Assembly: GCA_016865895.1 (NCBI GenBank)
Contig: VGNY01000004.1
Coordinates: forward strand, 1-47,218
Direction: 5' to 3'
DNA length: 47,218 nucleotides
Source of the DNA: Chloroflexota bacterium
GTDB taxonomy: Bacteria; Chloroflexota; Dehalococcoidia; GIF9; UBA5629
Part shown: positions 1-9,308 of the stretch, in pieces
How positions within the stretch are numbered: position 1 is the first letter of the stretch
Layout of the letters: every line of letters starts with the position of its first letter
Position numbers and translations under genes: made by a program
Notes under the pieces: model-generated
The model's database searches: none
What the model was told of the DNA's origin: nothing
The model's input: only the letters and a program-made list of their open reading frames with translations

Positions 1-20
1 CTCTGTGCTAATGTCATTTA

Positions 21-82
21 GGGCTTACCTCCTTATGGTTTGTTGCTTAGACTATAAAGTCTACCACAAGGTAGGTGAGCCC
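21..82. other. Long imperfect hairpin with nested stem-loop
   Basis: GGGCTTACCTCCTTATGG pairs with CCACAAGGTAGGTGAGCCCC (one bulge, one mismatch, one G-U); the loop contains TAGACT-ATAA-AGTCTA. Confidence 0.5.
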
Positions 83-374
83 CAATTCTTACCCTTTCGG
101 AAAAGCCTGAATAAAAAGAACGCTACTGAAAATTGCCTGGTTGAGAAATTGATATGGGGAATCCCGGATAAATAATAATCCCGCACGGTCATTGAACATT
201 AGGGCGTATTGTGTACTGATGCGATATGTTAGCCATTTGGTATAATTGTTGGGGGCAGGTCAAACGGGTATAAGCTGGAGAATTGACAACAGACTATGAG
301 AAATATATTATAATATAAAAAGGGGGAAGCACTTTCTGAAAGCGGTTACTTATAACTAATATGGAGGTTGAAAG

Positions 375-2060
375 ATGAAAAGGTTGCTAATTCCAGTTTT
401 GCTGTTTCTGGTGATGGGTGTGGGTTGTGTACCAGGTGGGCCAATTACTATCACCACTACCACTCAGCCGCCGGTCATAAACTCCTTCGATGCACGTCCA
501 CCAACCATTGCCGCTGGCGAATCTGCTACTCTTAGCTGGAGCGTTGCCGGGGCAACGGCGGTCAGCATAGACCAGGGAGTAGGCAATGTGGCTCTGACTG
601 GGAGCAGGGCGGTAACACCGAGCGTGACCATTGTCTATACCCTGACGGCAACTAACGCAGCCGGAAGCAGTACTGCTACAGCCCAGGTTATAGTTTCAGG
701 AGCACCATCACCCCCTCCGTCTCCTAGTCTGCCGGTTGTCAACTCTTTTACTGCTAGCCCGCCTAGTATAACTGTTGGTGGCTCAGCTACATTGAGCTGG
801 AATGTGTCAAATGCGACATCGGTAACCATTGACCAAGGAGTAGGTGTTGTTGCCTCCTCAGGGACTACGTCTGTTTTTCCAGCAGCGACAACTACTTACA
901 CACTGACAGCTGCTAATGCTGCGGGGAGCACTACGGCATCGGCTCAGGTCGTGGTTTCAGGAGCACCATCGCCTTCAGGGTTGCCAGTTGTTAATTATTT
1001 CATGGCTAACCCGCCCACTATATCTGCTGGTGGTACCACTACCTTGGGCTGGAGTGTGTCTAATGCTACATCGGTAACTATTGACCAAGGTGTAGGTGCT
1101 GTCGGGTTAGTAGGGACTGCACCTGTGTCACCGGCAACGACCACCAGTTACACTTTGACGGCTTCTAATGCGGCTGGCTTGTACAGTCTTACTATTACAG
1201 TTATGGTGACTGGGGCACCGTCCCCGCCCGGACCTGATACTACACCACCAACGGTGCCGGTGCTGTTGTCTCCTTCCATTGGTGCTACTTTGCCTCAGCC
1301 GAGCAGCCCGTGGTCTTTTGACTGGGCTGATTCTTCTGACACGGAGAGTGGTATAAAGCAGTATCAGCTTTATGTAATTCATAGTGGAGCAATTAACCCG
1401 GCTATAGATGAGTATGTTACTGCTTCTTACTATACGAAGACTTCGGGTGGTTATATTGGTCATGATTCACTCACTAACTGGACCTGGAAAGTAAGAGCTC
1501 AGAATAACGCTGGACTGTGGAGCGACTGGTCTCCTGTTAGAGTTTTCAAGGTAGAACCCAAGATAACAAGTGTACTCGATATAACCCAAACAGGTATGGG
1601 TGCCTCTGCTGTTTTCGGCTGGAGTTCTGGCTATGTCAATGTAGGTCAAGGGCAAAGTTTTAAGGTTACCCAAGCTGGTTGGTTTGACGAGTTCCAGATA
1701 TACCTCAGCAGTTCGCAGCCGACAAGTACCTCTGACATTATAAGATGTGACATGAGGAATGCTGCTGGCACTGTGCTCCAGTCTGTTTCTGTTGCAGGGT
1801 TCGCCGCGGGTTCCGGGCGATGGGTAAAGTTCAGTTTTGGTTCGCAGAAATATATCACTCCAGGAACATACTATTGCACTTGTTATGTAGTAAGCCCAGC
1901 AGCAAATCACTGGTACTCTATACATGCCAATACTAACGATGCTTCTTATCCTGATGGCGGTCGGTATGTTTCCACAGGAGGTAGTCCTCAGAATTGGGGA
2001 ACGTGGGTCAGTTATCCCTGGGACCTCGCTTTTAAGGCGAAAATCTTGGTTGGACCCTAA
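375..2060 (+). CDS. Secreted lipoprotein with three Ig-like repeats and a C-terminal fibronectin/Ig-like region
   Basis: Lipobox-type signal MKRLLIPVLLFLVMGVGC; three repeats of the form VxxFxAxPPxIxxGxxxTLxWxVxxATxVxIDQGVG; SD-like ggaggttg before the ATG. Confidence 0.85.
   Translation: MKRLLIPVLLFLVMGVGCVPGGPITITTTTQPPVINSFDARPPTIAAGESATLSWSVAGATAVSIDQGVGNVALTGSRAVTPSVTIVYTLTATNAAGSSTATAQVIVSGAPSPPPSPSLPVVNSFTASPPSITVGGSATLSWNVSNATSVTIDQGVGVVASSGTTSVFPAATTTYTLTAANAAGSTTASAQVVVSGAPSPSGLPVVNYFMANPPTISAGGTTTLGWSVSNATSVTIDQGVGAVGLVGTAPVSPATTTSYTLTASNAAGLYSLTITVMVTGAPSPPGPDTTPPTVPVLLSPSIGATLPQPSSPWSFDWADSSDTESGIKQYQLYVIHSGAINPAIDEYVTASYYTKTSGGYIGHDSLTNWTWKVRAQNNAGLWSDWSPVRVFKVEPKITSVLDITQTGMGASAVFGWSSGYVNVGQGQSFKVTQAGWFDEFQIYLSSSQPTSTSDIIRCDMRNAAGTVLQSVSVAGFAAGSGRWVKFSFGSQKYITPGTYYCTCYVVSPAANHWYSIHANTNDASYPDGGRYVSTGGSPQNWGTWVSYPWDLAFKAKILVGP
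473..1224 (+). repeat. Three tandem ~250-260 bp repeats encoding the Ig-like domains
   Basis: Repeated segments starting near 473, 735 and 987, each encoding a SVTIDQGVG-type motif. Confidence 0.8.
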
Positions 2061-2201
2061 TAATGTGAGGCGAAAGTAGGGACTGGCGAAGTTGACTTGT
2101 GGGATAAAGTAGAGGGGTTGTTGCTCATTAAAGATTGGTAATAGTTGCTCGTGATAGAGGGTTAGGTTACATTTTGCTTGTTGCCAACATTATCCAGACG
2201 T

Positions 2202-2456
2202 TTAGGATATCGGCCCTTCCAGTTCAAAGCGATAGTTTTCGATGACCGGGTTGGCAAGTAATTTGTGGCACATTTCATCAACCTGTTTGCGGACTTCACC
2301 AATATCACTTCCCTCAATGCGGACCTCGATATATTTCCCGGCACGGACGTCTTCGACTGAGGTGAAGCCGAGATTATGTAACGCCCCTTTTATGGTCAAG
2401 CCTTGTGGGTCATTCACCGTTGGCTTGAGAGTGATGTAAACCTTAGCCAGATACAT
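2202..2456 (-). CDS. purS: Phosphoribosylformylglycinamidine synthase subunit PurS
   Basis: 84 aa; AKVYITLKPTVNDPQGLTIKGALHNLGFTSVEDVRAGKYIEVRIEG is PurS-like; located in a pur block. Confidence 0.9.
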   Translation of the reverse strand: MYLAKVYITLKPTVNDPQGLTIKGALHNLGFTSVEDVRAGKYIEVRIEGSDIGEVRKQVDEMCHKLLANPVIENYRFELEGPIS

Positions 2457-2504
2457 TCCTGCAGTGTCCTTCCAGTTAATAGTAAATTATTTTCAATGTA
2501 GTGT

Positions 2505-2556
2505 GACCCTTTAGGGTCGCATAAGGCGGGGCTAAAGCCCCGCAGCTACATTTGTA
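2505..2556. repeat. Intergenic palindromic repeat (GACCCT..AGGGTC and GCGGGGCTAAAGCCCCGC)
   Basis: Two adjacent palindromes; a related unit occurs near 35640-35695. Confidence 0.6.
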
Positions 2557-2567
2557 AGCAATCTTTC

Positions 2568-3467
2568 TCATAGTGTCCTTCCGGTTAAGCGTTGGTAGGC
2601 TTCCCGATACCGATTGGTTGTAGCCTTGACAACCTCGGGCGGCAGCATTGGTGCTGGTGGCTCTTTGTTCCAGCCTGAATCTACCAACCAGTCACGAACC
2701 GGTTGCTTGTCGAAACTTGGCTGGGAACGTCCCACAGAGTACTGAGAGGCATCCCAGAAGCGACTTGAATCTGGCGTCAGTAGCTCGTCAATGAGGACAA
2801 GCTTGCCATCAACAAAACCGAACTCGAACTTAGTATCGGCAATGATAATGCCTCGCCCTTGAGCATAGTCCCGGGCGTATTGGTAAATAGCCAGGCTCTT
2901 TTCCTCAAGGTCACTAGGAGTAGTTTTCCCCACCAGGTTTTCCAGCTCTTTTTTGCTCAGAGGCTGGTCATGCCCGGTGTCAGCTTTGGTGGTTGGTGTA
3001 AATAAAGGTTCAGGTAGCTCCTGACTTTCCTGCAGTCCTTTGGGTGCGGATATGCCTGAAACAGTGCCAGATTCTTTATATTCTGCCCAGGCTGAACCGG
3101 AAAGGTAGCCGCGAACTACACACTCAACAGGGACGCGCTCAGCTTTGAGAGTAATCATTGACCGACTGATGAGATAGTCTGGTAGGGTAATATTTGGTGG
3201 AAGGTATTGCTTGAGGGAGTTCAATTTATCAGTCGGCGTTATTAAGTGGTTGGGCACGATATGTCGTGTTTTTTCGAACCAGAAGCACGAGAGTTGGTTG
3301 AGCACCAGACCTTTATCCGGGATAGGATTAGGCAGGACAACATCAAAGGCGGAGAGTCGGTCTGTAGATACTATTAACAGCTTATCACCCAGGTCATAGG
3401 TGTCCCGCACTTTTCCCCGGCAGAACAAGGGAAGGGGCAAATTTGCTTCTGATAAAACTATTGACAT
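2568..3467 (-). CDS. purC: Phosphoribosylaminoimidazole-succinocarboxamide synthase
   Basis: GKVRDTYDLGDKLLIVSTDRLSAFDVVLPNPIPDKG and ECVVRGYLSGSAW motifs. Confidence 0.95.
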   Translation of the reverse strand: MSIVLSEANLPLPLFCRGKVRDTYDLGDKLLIVSTDRLSAFDVVLPNPIPDKGLVLNQLSCFWFEKTRHIVPNHLITPTDKLNSLKQYLPPNITLPDYLISRSMITLKAERVPVECVVRGYLSGSAWAEYKESGTVSGISAPKGLQESQELPEPLFTPTTKADTGHDQPLSKKELENLVGKTTPSDLEEKSLAIYQYARDYAQGRGIIIADTKFEFGFVDGKLVLIDELLTPDSSRFWDASQYSVGRSQPSFDKQPVRDWLVDSGWNKEPPAPMLPPEVVKATTNRYREAYQRLTGRTL

Positions 3468-3480
3468 AACCCTCCTTAGT

Positions 3481-4827
3481 TCAAAGCGATTGTGGCGCCA
3501 GCTCCTCAGTTTTAGCTGCTTTAGCCTTCTTTTTCTCGGTTATGCCTAGCCGACGAAAGACTGCATCCACATGTTTGATGAAGTAGTTGTAGTCAAAGAG
3601 GGCCTCCAGTTCTTTTTTGGACAGATGAGCCATTATATCAGCGTCAGCCTTGAGCAGGTCTGAGAAACTGGTTTTCTGTTTCCAAGCTTTCATGGCATTT
3701 CGTTGGACTAACTCATAGGCTTTTTGACGACTTAATCCTTTGTCTATCAGCGATATAAGCACTCGTTGGGAGAAGACCAGGCCTTGAGTAAGCTCAAGGT
3801 TTCGGCGCATGTTATCAGGATAGACTTGGAGTCCTTGCATCACAGAAGTGAAGATACTCAGGATGTAGTCCAGTACTAGGCAAGCATCGGGAAAGATGAC
3901 GCGTTCGGTGGAGGAATGGCTGATATCCCTCTCATGCCATAGGGCCACATTCTCCATTGAAGTAAGTGCGTAACCTCTTACCAATCGGGCCAATCCGCAG
4001 ACGCGCTCACAAAGCTCTGGGTTGCGTTTGTGGGGCATCGCCGAGGAGCCGGTCTGCCCCGCAGTAAATGGCTCTTCGGCCTCCAATATTTCAGTTCTTT
4101 GCAAGCCCCTGATTTCTGTGGCGAACTTCTCCAGTGAGCTGGCGATGATGGCCAGAGTGGTGACGAACTGAGCATGGCGGTCGCGCTGGATAATCTGGCT
4201 TGATATCGGTGCTGGAACCAACTCTAGCTTGGCGCAAGCTCTCTCTTCAACTTCTGGCGGCACGGTGGCGTAAGTGCCCACAGCCCCGGAGATTTTGCCC
4301 ACGCTGATAGTTTTCTCCGCTTCGGCTAACCGAGCGGCATTGCGTTTCATCTCCTGTGCCCATAGAGCTAGTTTTAAGCCGAAGGTGATAGGTTCGGCAT
4401 GGACGCCGTGAGTCCGGCCTATCATGATGGTTTGTTTATGCTCGATGGCTTTGTCTTCAAGTACAGTGATTAGTTCGGCAATGTCTTGAACCAAAAGTTT
4501 CGAGGCTTCTTTCAGTTGCAGGCTAAGCGCTGTATCAATAACATCGGAGGATGTAAGGCCGAGGTGAATGAAGCGAGATTCATTATCTAGGCTCTCGGCT
4601 ACTGTTTGAAGGAAAGCGGTCATATCATGGTGGGTTATTTTAAGGATTTCGGTGATGCGCTCCAGACTGTAGCGTGCCGCCTTTATCTTTGGAATGGCCT
4701 CTTTGGGTATAGTGCCTATTTCTGCCCAACCCTCACAGACAGCAATTTCTACCTGAAGCCATTTATCGAACTTATTTTCTTCAGACCATATTTTTTTCAT
4801 CTGTGGTCGGGAATAGCGTTCAATCAT
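3481..4827 (-). CDS. purB: Adenylosuccinate lyase
   Basis: Signature GSSAMPHKRNP; MIERYSRPQMKKIWSEENKFDKWLQVE N-terminus. Confidence 0.95.
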   Translation of the reverse strand: MIERYSRPQMKKIWSEENKFDKWLQVEIAVCEGWAEIGTIPKEAIPKIKAARYSLERITEILKITHHDMTAFLQTVAESLDNESRFIHLGLTSSDVIDTALSLQLKEASKLLVQDIAELITVLEDKAIEHKQTIMIGRTHGVHAEPITFGLKLALWAQEMKRNAARLAEAEKTISVGKISGAVGTYATVPPEVEERACAKLELVPAPISSQIIQRDRHAQFVTTLAIIASSLEKFATEIRGLQRTEILEAEEPFTAGQTGSSAMPHKRNPELCERVCGLARLVRGYALTSMENVALWHERDISHSSTERVIFPDACLVLDYILSIFTSVMQGLQVYPDNMRRNLELTQGLVFSQRVLISLIDKGLSRQKAYELVQRNAMKAWKQKTSFSDLLKADADIMAHLSKKELEALFDYNYFIKHVDAVFRRLGITEKKKAKAAKTEELAPQSL

Positions 4828-4856
4828 ATTCTTCTCCAGATTGTTTTACTCACTGG

Positions 4857-5002
4857 TCATTCTGAGCTGCTCCACTTGTCACTCTGGGCGAAAGCGAAGG
4901 GTCTCCGGAGATTCTTCGGTCGTGAAGTTTACACTGAGCTGTGTTAGATTCTTCGCTGCGCTCAGAATAACACAAAAAGCGAGGTGCTCCATCAGAATGA
5001 CA
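4857..5002. repeat. Dispersed palindromic repeat cluster (GTCATTCTGAGC / GCTCAGAATAAC family)
   Basis: ggtcattctgagc..., gggcgaaagcgaagggtct, agattcttcgctgcgctcagaataaca, atcagaatgac; related units at 27113-27228 and 31370-31530. Confidence 0.7.
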
Positions 5003-5012
5003 AAAGCAATAA

Positions 5013-5471
5013 TTATCCCTCAGCCAGTTTTTGCCTGTATTTTTCGTAGGCATCTCTTATCTCTTTATATTTCACACCGAGGATTTGAGCAGCTAGCAAA
5101 GCTGCGTTTTTAGCGCCGGAAGTACCGATGCCAACACATGCTACAGGTACTCCGGCTGGCATCTGGACTATGGAGTAGAGCGAGTCAACGCCTTTAAGTT
5201 CACTGGTGGGCAGTGGCACACCGATGACTGGCAGTGTTGTCAGGCTAGCCAGAACTCCGGGAAGGTGCGCAGCAAATCCTGCCGCAGCGATAATGACTTC
5301 AATCCCTCGCTCCTTGGCCTTGGCGGCGTATTCACGAAGCCGCTGCGGGCTTCTATGAGCTGACATGACTAAAAATTCGTATTCGATATTTAATTGTTGC
5401 AGCATATCTAGTGCTGGTTGTATTAATGGCTCATCGGTTTTGCTGCCTATGACTATCCCGACTAAAGGCAT
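5013..5471 (-). CDS. purE: 5-(carboxyamino)imidazole ribonucleotide mutase
   Basis: GIVIGSKTDEPLIQPALDMLQQLNIEYEFLVMSAHRSPQRL; LPVIGVPL. Confidence 0.95.
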   Translation of the reverse strand: MPLVGIVIGSKTDEPLIQPALDMLQQLNIEYEFLVMSAHRSPQRLREYAAKAKERGIEVIIAAAGFAAHLPGVLASLTTLPVIGVPLPTSELKGVDSLYSIVQMPAGVPVACVGIGTSGAKNAALLAAQILGVKYKEIRDAYEKYRQKLAEG

Positions 5472-6763
5472 CAGTTAACCTCCCTGGCTGCGATATCTTT
5501 GCGGTAGTGGCAACCATCGAAGTGGATACGGGGTAAGTTTTGGTAGACTTTGCCTCTGGCTTCAGCCATTGTTTTACCGGTTGCTGTCACCGTGAGTACT
5601 CGCCCTCCATCAGTATATATCTGCGAATTTTCGCCGAGCTTGGTTCCGGCGTGAAAAACTATTGTCTCCTTGTCTAGCTTATCCAGCCCTGTTATAGGAA
5701 AGCCCGTGTTATAACTTCCGGGATATCCGGCTGATGCCATCACCACACCAACGCAGGCTTCGTTGTTCCACTCCACGGTTACTTCACTGAGCCTATTATC
5801 TACTATAGCCCGGAGAATGTCTACCAGGTCAGTCTGGAGGCGGGGTAAGATGGCTTGAGTCTCAGGGTCACCGAACCTGGCGTTAAATTCCAACACCTTT
5901 GGCCCATCGGGAGTTATCATCAATCCGGCATAAAGCACCCCTTTGTAGGGCACACCTTCGCTGGCCATCGCTTTCACTGCCGGTTCTAAAATCCCTTTCA
6001 TCACCTCCTGGGTCAATTTAGCATCGAAGAATCCAGGTGGACTATAGCTGCCCATGCCGCCAGTGTTGAGGCCCTGGTCGTTATCGAACACCCTCTTGTA
6101 ATCGCAGGCTGGAACCATAGGAACGACTGTTTTGCCATCGGTAAAAGCCAGGAGACTTACCTCTTTGCCGAGAAGACATTCCTCGATTACCACTCTGTCA
6201 CCAGCTGAGCCGAAAACCTTGGCCTCCATAATGTCTGACAGAGCTTTTTGGGCCTCCTCTCTGGAGGAAGCTACGATTACTCCCTTGCCGGCTGCCAGCC
6301 CATCAGCTTTAACCACAATCGGTGCTGGTTGTGATTTGAGATATTCGCTAGCTTCAGCGTAGGCTGAAAAGATAACACCCTCGGGGCAGGGGATGGCGTA
6401 TTTCTGCATCAGTTTCTTGGCAAAGACTTTGCTAGATTCTATCTGGGTGGCGGCTTTTGTTGGGCCGAAGATGGGCATACCTAATCGCTCGAAATAATCC
6501 ACAATGCCTGCAGCCAGTGGTGCTTCTGGCCCGACAACAGTGAGGTCGATGTTGGCGTCCTGTGCAGCTTTGGCTAAAGCCTCTATATCGTTGGGTTTGA
6601 TATTCAGATTGTGGGCAATAGATACCGTGCCAGCATTTCCTGGGGCAACATAGAGTTCCTTGACTTTTCGGCTTTGGGCGATTTTCCAAGTCAGAGCATG
6701 CTCTCGAGCCCCACCGCCGATAACCAGCATCTTCAAACTGGTCTTCTCCCGTGTTTGCTTCAT
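5471..6763 (-). CDS. purD: Phosphoribosylamine-glycine ligase
   Basis: LVIGGGAREHALTWKIAQS; FNARFGDPETQAILPRL. Confidence 0.95.
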   Translation of the reverse strand: MKQTREKTSLKMLVIGGGAREHALTWKIAQSRKVKELYVAPGNAGTVSIAHNLNIKPNDIEALAKAAQDANIDLTVVGPEAPLAAGIVDYFERLGMPIFGPTKAATQIESSKVFAKKLMQKYAIPCPEGVIFSAYAEASEYLKSQPAPIVVKADGLAAGKGVIVASSREEAQKALSDIMEAKVFGSAGDRVVIEECLLGKEVSLLAFTDGKTVVPMVPACDYKRVFDNDQGLNTGGMGSYSPPGFFDAKLTQEVMKGILEPAVKAMASEGVPYKGVLYAGLMITPDGPKVLEFNARFGDPETQAILPRLQTDLVDILRAIVDNRLSEVTVEWNNEACVGVVMASAGYPGSYNTGFPITGLDKLDKETIVFHAGTKLGENSQIYTDGGRVLTVTATGKTMAEARGKVYQNLPRIHFDGCHYRKDIAAREVN

Positions 6764-6802
6764 TTCTTCATGCCCGCGAGTCTCGATTTGTGGCCATTTT
6801 GG

Positions 6803-7063
6803 TCACAGCATCCCCTTGGTGAATTTTTCCGCCTGAACCGGGTCAAGCATCTGAATCAGTTTAACCAGTTCGGCAACATGTTCCTTTTCGTCATCACATA
6901 TATGTTCCAAAACTTTTATCGCCTCCTCGTCCTCTAGAGCCTCGATATGCTCCTGATACTGGTTTATGGCCTGCAATTCGGCTATTAAATCCTCACGGAG
7001 CATTTCTAAGTCTAATTCCCGTTCATCCACGATACCGGTTTCTTCATCAAAAGGGTAGCTCAT
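6803..7063 (-). CDS. Small half-ferritin-like protein (EncFtn/rubrerythrin-like two-helix protein)
   Basis: 86 aa; EDLIAELQAINQYQEHIEALEDEEAIKVLEHICDDEKEHVAELVKLIQMLDP contains Glu and ExxH-type ferritin ligands. Confidence 0.65.
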   Translation of the reverse strand: MSYPFDEETGIVDERELDLEMLREDLIAELQAINQYQEHIEALEDEEAIKVLEHICDDEKEHVAELVKLIQMLDPVQAEKFTKGML

Positions 7064-7225
7064 TTCTGCCTCCTTGAATACTTGATAACTATAGTGGTTG
7101 TTTGCTTGTATTCTGAAATGATGGTTGGTGCAACTTTCTGGATTCTAACCGACTGATTGAGTATATCCAGTGCTGAGGGTAAAATCAAGTACTTTGTCTA
7201 TGATACAATGAAGGGGGTGTAAATC

Positions 7226-8236
7226 TTGTTTTACATACTCTACGGGAAAGACGATTTCTCCCTCCGACAGAAACTGGAGGAAATAAAACAGGAGTTGAGC
7301 AGTCCGGAGATGTTGGCGGTTAATACCAGCCTGTTAGACGGTCAGCAGCTGAGCCTAATCCAGCTCATAGATGCTTGCAGTTCTGTACCCTTTTTGTGTC
7401 CAGTTAGGCTGGTCATTGTTAATGGTCTGTTGGGACGTTTTGAACAAAAATCTGGTGCGAGGCAACGGGGAGCCCGTTCTAAAATGAAACTTAATTCCAA
7501 TTTGGAAGAATGGATGGCTCTGGCTGACTATGTCAGACAGATGCCAGCGACAACTGTGCTCATTTTGGTTGATGGTGAACTAAATGAAAAGAAAGCAGCT
7601 AATCGTTTGTTAAGGTCTTTGGTGCCGCTGGCCAAGGTTATGACCTTTCACCAATTTAAAGATAAAGATTTGAGCGACTGGGTACAAAACCGGGTGAAGC
7701 AAGGCGGCGGCACCATATCTCCTGGCGCTATTGGGTTACTTATAGGACTTGTCGGTGCAGATTTGTGGACTATGAGCAGTGAAATAGATAAGCTCATTGA
7801 TTTTTGTTCAGGGCAGCCTATTACCGAGGACAGTGTCAGGCAGATAACAAGTTATGCTCGTGAAGCCAATATCTTTGTTCTGGTGGATGCTATTCTTGAG
7901 GGAAGAAGAAAGGTAGCCCAGCAGTCACTACATCGGTTACTGCAGGAAGGGGCGGCTCCTCCTTATGTTCTGGCCATGATTACTCGCCAGCTCCGGTTGA
8001 TAGTTATGGCTAAAGAACTTGGAAGAAGGTTGTTTCAGCCGGAAATTCGAGAAAGGTTGGAATCGACTTCGGATTATGTTTTGGAGAAGGCATTAAAACA
8101 AGCCAGAGCATACACTTTGGAACGCATAAAGAGCGCTTACCACAGGCTCTTGGAAGCTGATATCGCTATAAAAACCGGGAAATACGATGGTGACCTCACA
8201 CTTGACCTTCTAGTTGTCGAACTCTGCCGGGGTTGA
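7226..8236 (+). CDS. holA: DNA polymerase III delta subunit
   Basis: FYILYGKDDFSLRQKLEEIK; DLWTMSSEIDKLIDF; AREANIFVLVDAILEGRRKVA; TTG start. Confidence 0.85.
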   Translation: MFYILYGKDDFSLRQKLEEIKQELSSPEMLAVNTSLLDGQQLSLIQLIDACSSVPFLCPVRLVIVNGLLGRFEQKSGARQRGARSKMKLNSNLEEWMALADYVRQMPATTVLILVDGELNEKKAANRLLRSLVPLAKVMTFHQFKDKDLSDWVQNRVKQGGGTISPGAIGLLIGLVGADLWTMSSEIDKLIDFCSGQPITEDSVRQITSYAREANIFVLVDAILEGRRKVAQQSLHRLLQEGAAPPYVLAMITRQLRLIVMAKELGRRLFQPEIRERLESTSDYVLEKALKQARAYTLERIKSAYHRLLEADIAIKTGKYDGDLTLDLLVVELCRG

Positions 8237-8258
8237 ACTGCTTGATTAGCTCTCAATT

Positions 8259-9203
8259 CTAGCTTGGCGGCAATTTGCTTTGCCCTTTTCGTTTGCTTGG
8301 TTGTTGTGCCTCTGCTCTTGCTGGTGATTTTTGCTCAATAAGCTCCCCGGTGCTGATTTCAGGGGCGTTACCGAAGAAGACTTTAGTATGCGGCCAGGGG
8401 ATTTCAATGTTTTCCTCGTCGAAGGCCTTCTTCAGTCTGCGGCGCAGTTCTCCCATCACATCCCACTGAGCCAATGGTTTGGTTTCACCAAGTATCTTTA
8501 TGGCAATTCCAGAATTTCCGAACTCGTCTATTCTTAGTACCTCCGGTGCTTTCAAAATCCGTGGTGTCCAGTCAGGGTCTTCAGCCAGCTCTTTACCTAC
8601 CCTGTTGATAACTTTGATAACATGGTCGAGGTTCTCACCGTAGCCAACAGAGATATTCATGTTCACCCGTGACCACTCTTTAGTATAGTTGCTGGCAACA
8701 CCGATCTCGCTGTTGGGGATACTGTGGACTATGCCATCCAGGTCTCTGAGAACTGTCCTGCGCAGGGTTACATCTTCGACCAGGCCGGCGATTCCAGCGA
8801 TTTTGACAACGTCGCCTATGCCATACTGATTTTCCAGTAGGATGAGAACGCCGTTGAAAATATCTTTGACCAGACTCTGAGCACCGAAGCCCACTGCTAT
8901 GCCAGCAATGCCAAGTCCAGCCAAAGCTGGAGCGATATTTATTCCCAGCTCTGCGATGATTGTAAAAATCGCCACTACACCGACAAAAACCATCCCGGTC
9001 TGGATGAATACGTTACTTAGAGTGTCAGTTCTTTTCTTAATAGCCGATTTTGGCTTACCCACCATGGTGCCCTTGACGATTCTCTTTACCATGATGGGTA
9101 TAAAGTGACGCAGTAAGTAGTAGAGAGCCACCGATATAGCGATGATTAACAAGATACGCGGGCCATGTTCTAAAAGCCAGTTGATAACTGGTGTCCAGTC
9201 CAT
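8259..9203 (-). CDS. MscS-family mechanosensitive ion channel
   Basis: AGLGIAGIAVGFGAQSLVKDIFNGVLILLENQYGIGDVVKIAGIAGLVEDVTLRRTVLRDLDGIVHSIPNS. Confidence 0.92.
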   Translation of the reverse strand: MDWTPVINWLLEHGPRILLIIAISVALYYLLRHFIPIMVKRIVKGTMVGKPKSAIKKRTDTLSNVFIQTGMVFVGVVAIFTIIAELGINIAPALAGLGIAGIAVGFGAQSLVKDIFNGVLILLENQYGIGDVVKIAGIAGLVEDVTLRRTVLRDLDGIVHSIPNSEIGVASNYTKEWSRVNMNISVGYGENLDHVIKVINRVGKELAEDPDWTPRILKAPEVLRIDEFGNSGIAIKILGETKPLAQWDVMGELRRRLKKAFDEENIEIPWPHTKVFFGNAPEISTGELIEQKSPARAEAQQPSKRKGQSKLPPS

Positions 9204-9308
9204 ATTCCCCCCCTTCTTGTTTGGATTCTAACAAAATAAGGTGAAATTTGCCAGCGAGCTGAACATTATCAAGTCACTATCAGTTACCAAAAATGAATCT
9301 GCGGTGAG

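Noticed and set aside
1128-1925. Minus-strand ORFs of 111 and 152 aa inside the lipoprotein gene
   Set aside because: Antisense to a well-supported CDS with signal peptide and repeats; no recognisable protein features.
4606-5113. Plus-strand ORFs spanning the purB-purE gap (113 and 90 aa)
   Set aside because: Partly antisense to purB/purE and partly translations of the intergenic repeat; no protein-like motif.
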